Shown: piece after piece, positions 5,673 to 9,004 of the stretch
Layout: each line of letters opens with the position of its first letter
Position numbering within the stretch: position 1 is the first letter of the stretch
Assembly (NCBI RefSeq): GCF_937889215.1
Contig: NZ_CALBEX010000602.1
Span: 1-9,004, forward strand
Source: an uncultured Limnohabitans sp.
Lineage (GTDB): Bacteria > Pseudomonadota > Gammaproteobacteria > Burkholderiales > Burkholderiaceae_C
Direction of reading: 5' to 3'
Length of the DNA stretch: 9,004 nucleotides
The notes under the pieces: generated by a model
Seen by the model: the letters and a program-made list of their open reading frames with translations, nothing else
What the model was told of the DNA's origin: nothing
Databases searched by the model: none
Program-made: the position numbers and the translations under genes

Positions 5673-6380
5673 ATGCCTGATTCTTCGCCTCCGCACCATC
5701 TCCCGGCTTTGTCCGTACTGACTTTGACTTCGCCCGTGGCCATGGGCTATATCCCCTTGGGCACCGTGTTTGGTTTTTTGTTTGTGCAGGCTGGTGGCGA
5801 AGGCTGGCTCGCGGTGCTGGCCAGCCTGCTGGTCTATGCGGGTGCGGCGCAATACATGATGATCCCGATGCTGGCGGCAGGGCTGCCCGTCACGGCGATC
5901 GCCTTGGCCACGTTCATCGTCAACCTGCGCCATGTGTTCTATGGCCTGTCTTTGTTGGACAAACTGCCCCAAGGCAAGTGGTTGCGTCGTTATTGCGTGT
6001 TCGGTTTGACAGATGAGACCTATTCTGTTTTGACCACCCTGCCGCCTCAAACCCCTGCCCGGCAGATGGCGCTGGTGAGTGGGCTTAACCAGTGTTGGTG
6101 GGTGCTGGGCACGACCATGGGGGCCTGGCTGGGGTCCCAAGCCCAGATCTCGTTGGTCGGGTTGGACTTTGCCCTGGCCTCTTTGTTTGCCGTGCTGGCG
6201 GTGGAGCAATGGCGATCCCGCTTGAGCAGCGCACCGCTGTGGGTGGCTTTGGTCTCGTACGCATTGGCCTGGTGGCTGGTGCCGCAGCATGCGCTGGTGA
6301 TCGCCATCGCCCTGAGCATGGCGGTGGGGGGCGTGTGGGTGCGCCATGCGCCTGCGCAGAACCCCGAGGTGCAGCCATGA
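5673..6380 (+). CDS. azlC: AzlC-family branched-chain amino acid exporter, large subunit
   Basis: A 235-residue inner-membrane protein of the AzlC family. With the small AzlD subunit it forms an exporter for branched-chain amino acids or analogues, as shown for AzlCD of Bacillus and the related BrnFE and YgaZH pairs. Family motifs are visible: YIPLGTVFGF near the N-terminus, YAGAAQYMMIPMLAAG, NLRHVFYG and FGLTDETYSVL, followed by four to five further hydrophobic segments to the C-terminus. The ATG at 5673 gives a typical short cytoplasmic N-terminus; an upstream GTG or ATG from 5604 would add 23 residues across the putative promoter and is rejected. No clear ribosome site is seen. Its stop overlaps the azlD start as ATGA, so the two are translated together. 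No sequence link to the catabolic operon upstream. Confidence 0.93.
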   Translation: MPDSSPPHHLPALSVLTLTSPVAMGYIPLGTVFGFLFVQAGGEGWLAVLASLLVYAGAAQYMMIPMLAAGLPVTAIALATFIVNLRHVFYGLSLLDKLPQGKWLRRYCVFGLTDETYSVLTTLPPQTPARQMALVSGLNQCWWVLGTTMGAWLGSQAQISLVGLDFALASLFAVLAVEQWRSRLSSAPLWVALVSYALAWWLVPQHALVIAIALSMAVGGVWVRHAPAQNPEVQP

Positions 6381-6709
6381 ACGACCGGACTTACGTGCTC
6401 GGCGCAATCGTGGCGATGGCGCTGGTGACGGTGTTGTTGCGGGCCTTGCCCTTTGTGGCCGCCACTTGGCTTCAAAAACACGCCATCGTGCAACGTTTGG
6501 GGCGGTTTTTGCCGCTGGCCATCATGAGCTTGTTGCTGGTGCACGCGATGGTCGGTGCGGCCCGTGAACACCGCCATGGCCCATGGCCCGAGTTGCTGGC
6601 GATCGCGCTGGTGCTGGTGATCCAGTGGCGCACCCGCAATGCCTTGCTGAGCATGCTGGTCGGCACCGGCAGTTATGTGTGGCTGCGCAACATGGGTGTT
6701 TGGGCTTGA
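6377..6709 (+). CDS. azlD: AzlD-family branched-chain amino acid exporter, small subunit
   Basis: A 110-residue membrane protein with about three to four hydrophobic segments and the AzlD hallmarks: an early TVLLRALPF stretch and FLPLAIMSLLLVHAM in the middle. Its ATG overlaps the azlC stop codon by four bases (ATGA), the standard arrangement of this pair. It is the partner needed by AzlC for export. The gene ends 22 bases from the stop of the convergent PAP2 gene, with no obvious terminator between them. Confidence 0.92.
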   Translation: MNDRTYVLGAIVAMALVTVLLRALPFVAATWLQKHAIVQRLGRFLPLAIMSLLLVHAMVGAAREHRHGPWPELLAIALVLVIQWRTRNALLSMLVGTGSYVWLRNMGVWA

Positions 6710-6731
6710 CTTCCTAACGGGCAAGGGGCCT

Positions 6732-7502
6732 TCACGGTCCGACCGTTCGGCGGGTGCGGTGCGCCCATTTTTGAGCCACCACAAACAAACCATGGTTGGC
6801 CCAGGCCGTGGCCGCACAGATCAAAGCGGTCCAGGCCGTGTGGCTGGGGTAGTGGGCACCTCGCAGGGTCTGCGCCAGCCCCAAGGCGAGACCAGCCAGC
6901 AAAATCACCCCAGTCATCTTCCGCCCAAGGCGTTGCTGGTCGGCGTCCACCGAGGTCAACCAGGGCAGGCTCAGCGCGATGAATGCAAAAGCGCTGGAAA
7001 CGTGCCCGCCTGGAAAACACGAACCGCTGCCACCATCTGCAACGCCCCAGGACCAATGCGACACATACTGGGCCACCCCGCCAAACGCCTGCAATTCCCA
7101 GGGGCAGCTGGTCAGGCTGTTGTGCTTCATGGTGCTGACCACCAGCAAGCTGAGGGTGATGCCTGTGGCGATCTCGAACCGTTGGCGGCGCTTCAGATCT
7201 CGCCAAATCCCCTTTGGCCACACGGTCATGACCAGTACCCCGAGGTAGATCAACACGGCCAGTTGTTTCGCCCACTCGTGCATCACCCGGCTCAACCACC
7301 AATGGTCGCGCAACGCAAAACCCTGCGGGCCTGCCAACCAGGTGGCGACGTTCAGGTCAGCGCCCGACGCATCCCAGATCAGGGTCAGCACCAGCCAGCT
7401 GCCCCACAGCCAAAGGCTGTTGAGCAGGAGGGGTTTGTGGTCAGGATTGAGGAGGTCTGTTTTTTGCATCACGGGATGACAGGTCGAATGGGATGAGCCC
7501 AT
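6732..7502 (-). CDS. PAP2-family membrane phosphatase, atypical motif subfamily
   Basis: A 256-residue membrane protein of the type 2 phosphatidic acid phosphatase family. The three PAP2 motifs are visible in variant form: KHNSLTSCP (Lys126, with Cys133 where the classic KX6RP has Arg), CFPGGHVSS with His167 (classic PSGH), and LRGAHYPSH with Arg214, His217 and His221 (classic SRX5HX3D; the final Asp is His here). The motifs CPWELQAFGG, CFPGGH and RGAHYPSH mark a proteobacterial subfamily that occurs near phosphoethanolamine transferases. It probably removes phosphate from a lipid such as lipid A or undecaprenyl diphosphate at the periplasmic face; the substrate is not shown. About six helices are seen. 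Start uncertain: ATG at 7502 is given, but ATG at 7469 (MQKTDLLN) is equally possible because a TAATAT box overlaps 7502. Divergent from eptA. Confidence 0.85.
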   Translation of the reverse strand: MGSSHSTCHPVMQKTDLLNPDHKPLLLNSLWLWGSWLVLTLIWDASGADLNVATWLAGPQGFALRDHWWLSRVMHEWAKQLAVLIYLGVLVMTVWPKGIWRDLKRRQRFEIATGITLSLLVVSTMKHNSLTSCPWELQAFGGVAQYVSHWSWGVADGGSGSCFPGGHVSSAFAFIALSLPWLTSVDADQQRLGRKMTGVILLAGLALGLAQTLRGAHYPSHTAWTALICAATAWANHGLFVVAQKWAHRTRRTVGP

Positions 7503-7610
7503 ATTAAATCGATTCTGACAAGGTCCGCCGCATGATCCTCGTGCCCAAGACCATCGAGCTTCAAATACGGCCCTTCACGCCAAGAGAACAGGGTCGATAC
7601 AGCATGTGTT

Positions 7611-7631
7611 TATGCAAGACAGTTCTGCATA
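7611..7631. promoter_or_regulatory. Inverted repeat TATGCA-N9-TGCATA, possible operator
   Basis: Perfect six-base arms are separated by nine bases, spacing that puts the two half-sites about one and a half helical turns apart, centre to centre. It sits about 130 bases from the PAP2 start and 155 bases from the eptA start, so one bound regulator could act on both. It does not match the PmrA/BasR box known for eptA control in enterobacteria. Confidence 0.3.
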
Positions 7632-7751
7632 CAAGCTGCACAGGCAGGTTCGTGACCTTGGGAACGGGCTGACGGTGGTAGAAAGCATCGGTACAAGCCA
7701 TGACGCGGGCCGCACTTGCCCAAGTTCATGTGGCGTTAAGCGTGGGTTCAA

Positions 7752-7757
7752 TAGAAT
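7752..7757 (+). promoter_or_regulatory. Possible -10 box for eptA
   Basis: TAGAAT matches TATAAT at five of six bases and lies 29 bases before the eptA ATG. No convincing -35 box is seen at the usual distance (the bases there read TGTGGC), which would fit activator-dependent expression. Confidence 0.35.
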
Positions 7758-7786
7758 GTCGGCTGTTTCGTTGCCTTGGTTGACCC

Positions 7787-9004
7787 ATGATCCCCACACC
7801 CGCTGTTCGCCGCCCCTGGCACCCTTTGAGCCTTTTGTTGGTGCTGGCCCTTTGGCTCAGCACATTGGGCAATCTGCCCTGGTGGCGAGCCCTGTGGGCC
7901 TTGACGGAGACCCACAGTCCCCGCACCTTGTTGGGTTTGTCCGGATTTGCGGTCATGGTGTTCGCGCTGACCACCAGCTTTTTGTGCTTGTTGGTTTGGC
8001 CTCGTTGGCGCAAACCCGCAGGTTTGGTGCTGCTGGTCATCGCGGCAAGCAACAGCTATTTCATGTTCACTTATGGGGTCGTGATCGATCCGACCATGAT
8101 GGCCAACACCGCCCAGACCGATGTGCGCGAGGTGCGAGACCTGTTGTCGTGGTCCATGCTGGTGGTGCTGGGCTTGGGTGTGGTGCTGCCGGGCTGGTGG
8201 TGGTGGCGTCAGCCTGTGCAGACTTTGCCTGCGCTGCGCTTGGCGGGCAAGCAAATGGGGCTGGCGGCGCTGGCGTTTTTGGTGACCCTGGTGGTGGTGT
8301 GGGCCTCGTTTCAGGATTTGGCTTCCACCATGCGCAACCACAAATCTTTGCGCTACATGCTCAACCCCTTCAACACCGTTTACGGGGGCGCTCGCCTGTT
8401 GGTGGGTCAGACCCAGCAAGCGCGCATGCCTTTGCAGACCCTGGGTGAGGACGCCGCCATGGCGGCCAAGGACGGTGCCTCTGGGCCGGCTCCTTTGATC
8501 GTGCTGGTGGTGGGCGAAACCGTGCGGGCGGCCAACTTTGGGCTGAGCGGCTACGCCCGAAACATGACGCCACAACTGCAGCAGCTGCAGGCGAGTGGGG
8601 AGCTCACCTATTTTTCTGACGTCAGCTCTTGCGGTACCAACACCCAAGTGTCGGTGCCCTGCATGTTTTCACATTTGGGGCGCGAGGCCTTTGCCAAAAG
8701 CAACGCCCCTTACGAAAACCTGCTCGACGTGTTGCAGCGTGCGGGCATGAACGTGTTGTGGCTGGACAACCAGTCTGGCTGCAAAGGGGTGTGTGATCGC
8801 ATCGCCAACGCTTAAACCCGAGAACTCAAAGACCCCAAGCTGTGCCCGGATGGTGAGTGTTTTGACGAGATCATGCTGAGTTTGTTGCCCGAAAAATTGG
8901 CGCAGCTCGAGGCCGGTGGGCGCAGCAGCGCTGGCACCGTGGTGGTGATGCACCAGATGGGCAACCACGGCCCGGCCTATTACAAACGCACCCCCGAAGC
9001 CATG
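7787..9004 (+). pseudogene. eptA: Lipid A phosphoethanolamine transferase (EptA/MCR family), interrupted by in-frame TAA and 3'-truncated by window edge
   Basis: The family moves phosphoethanolamine onto lipid A at the periplasmic face of the inner membrane, lowering surface charge and polymyxin binding. The first 342 residues show five membrane helices (about 12-30, 46-68, 76-96, 119-138, 160-182), then the start of the sulfatase-like catalytic domain. Conserved sites are Glu244 in VVGET, RAANFGLSGY, and the nucleophile Thr286 in CGTNTQVSVPC, whose Cys282 and Cys292 match a known disulfide of MCR-1. Codon 343 is TAA (8813-8815). The next 63 codons continue in the same frame with family sequence: LCPDGECFDEIML and VVVMHQMGNHGPAYYKR. 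So one base change, not a frameshift, breaks the gene. The 342-residue product lacks the rest of the zinc site and should be inactive. The remaining part, about 140 codons, lies beyond the window. ATG 7787 follows an in-frame TGA at 7781, so it is the first possible start. Confidence 0.88.

Larger units (their letters stand above)
7503..7786. other. Divergent intergenic region between the PAP2 gene and eptA
   Basis: This 284-base stretch must hold the promoters of both flanking genes. I find no credible coding sequence: a 46-codon frame at 7532-7672 and its neighbours have no ribosome site and no recognisable product. Base composition is lower in GC than the flanking genes. It contains a symmetric inverted repeat at 7611-7631 and a TAGAAT box before eptA. 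Confidence 0.55.

Noticed and set aside
4518..6407. 629-codon open frame on the - strand
   Set aside because: It is antisense to the dehydratase and azlC, both of which have clear family motifs; its composition is that of a shadow frame.
7532..7672. 46-codon frame in the PAP2-eptA gap
   Set aside because: No ribosome site, no recognisable product and unremarkable composition; not supported as a gene.
7606..8448. 280-codon + strand frame overlapping the eptA N-terminus
   Set aside because: It is out of frame with eptA, lacks membrane helices or motifs, and is Gly/Ala-rich in the overlapping part as expected for a shifted reading of eptA.
8813..8815. Recoding of TAA (selenocysteine or pyrrolysine type) in eptA
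   Set aside because: Those systems use TGA or TAG, not TAA, and the family has no special residue here; a nonsense change or base error is simpler.

Overview
The window reads as high-GC betaproteobacterial DNA, most likely Burkholderiales and probably Comamonadaceae-like. This rests on codon use, the style of the TRAP transporter proteins and the AzlCD and EptA/PAP2 types; no rRNA or other marker gene is present, so the placement is an inference. Coding is dense. I see no tRNA, rRNA, CRISPR array, insertion sequence or integrase.

Region 1 (start to 5417, + strand) is one catabolic cluster. It holds the 3' part of a TRAP small permease gene (dctQ), the large permease dctM, the periplasmic binding protein dctP, a shikimate/quinate dehydrogenase-family gene, a gene for an HPPD-like VOC-fold protein, and a TIM-barrel protein with the metal-ligand pattern of 3-dehydroshikimate dehydratase (QuiC type). 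The simplest reading is uptake of a hydroaromatic acid such as quinate or shikimate, oxidation to 3-dehydroshikimate, and dehydration to protocatechuate. The last two genes look like the two halves of the fused QuiC protein of Pseudomonas, here separate, in reversed order and closely coupled. The dehydrogenase has an Asp after the second Rossmann strand (expected to favour NAD) and an unusual substrate loop, so the real substrate may be a relative of shikimate. Two stem-loops flank dctP: a terminator-like one with a seven-T run just upstream, and a 15-bp one without a T-run just downstream. They may set dctP expression apart from the permease and enzyme genes.

Region 2 (5418-5672) is a 255-bp non-coding gap with inverted repeats, a short direct repeat, a 12-bp palindrome and a possible -10 box. 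It leads into azlC-azlD (5673-6709), a two-gene branched-chain amino acid exporter joined by an ATGA overlap.

Region 3 (6732-9004) concerns lipid A or envelope phosphate chemistry. A PAP2-family membrane phosphatase gene on the - strand is divergent from a phosphoethanolamine transferase gene of the EptA/MCR family on the + strand, separated by a 284-bp gap holding a symmetric inverted repeat. The eptA frame is broken by a single in-frame TAA at 8813-8815, and homologous coding continues in the same frame to the window edge. It is therefore either a recent nonsense mutation or a base error.

The points most worth checking are the split, reordered QuiC-like pair with its atypical dehydrogenase, the interrupted eptA beside a PAP2 gene, and the stem-loops around dctP.
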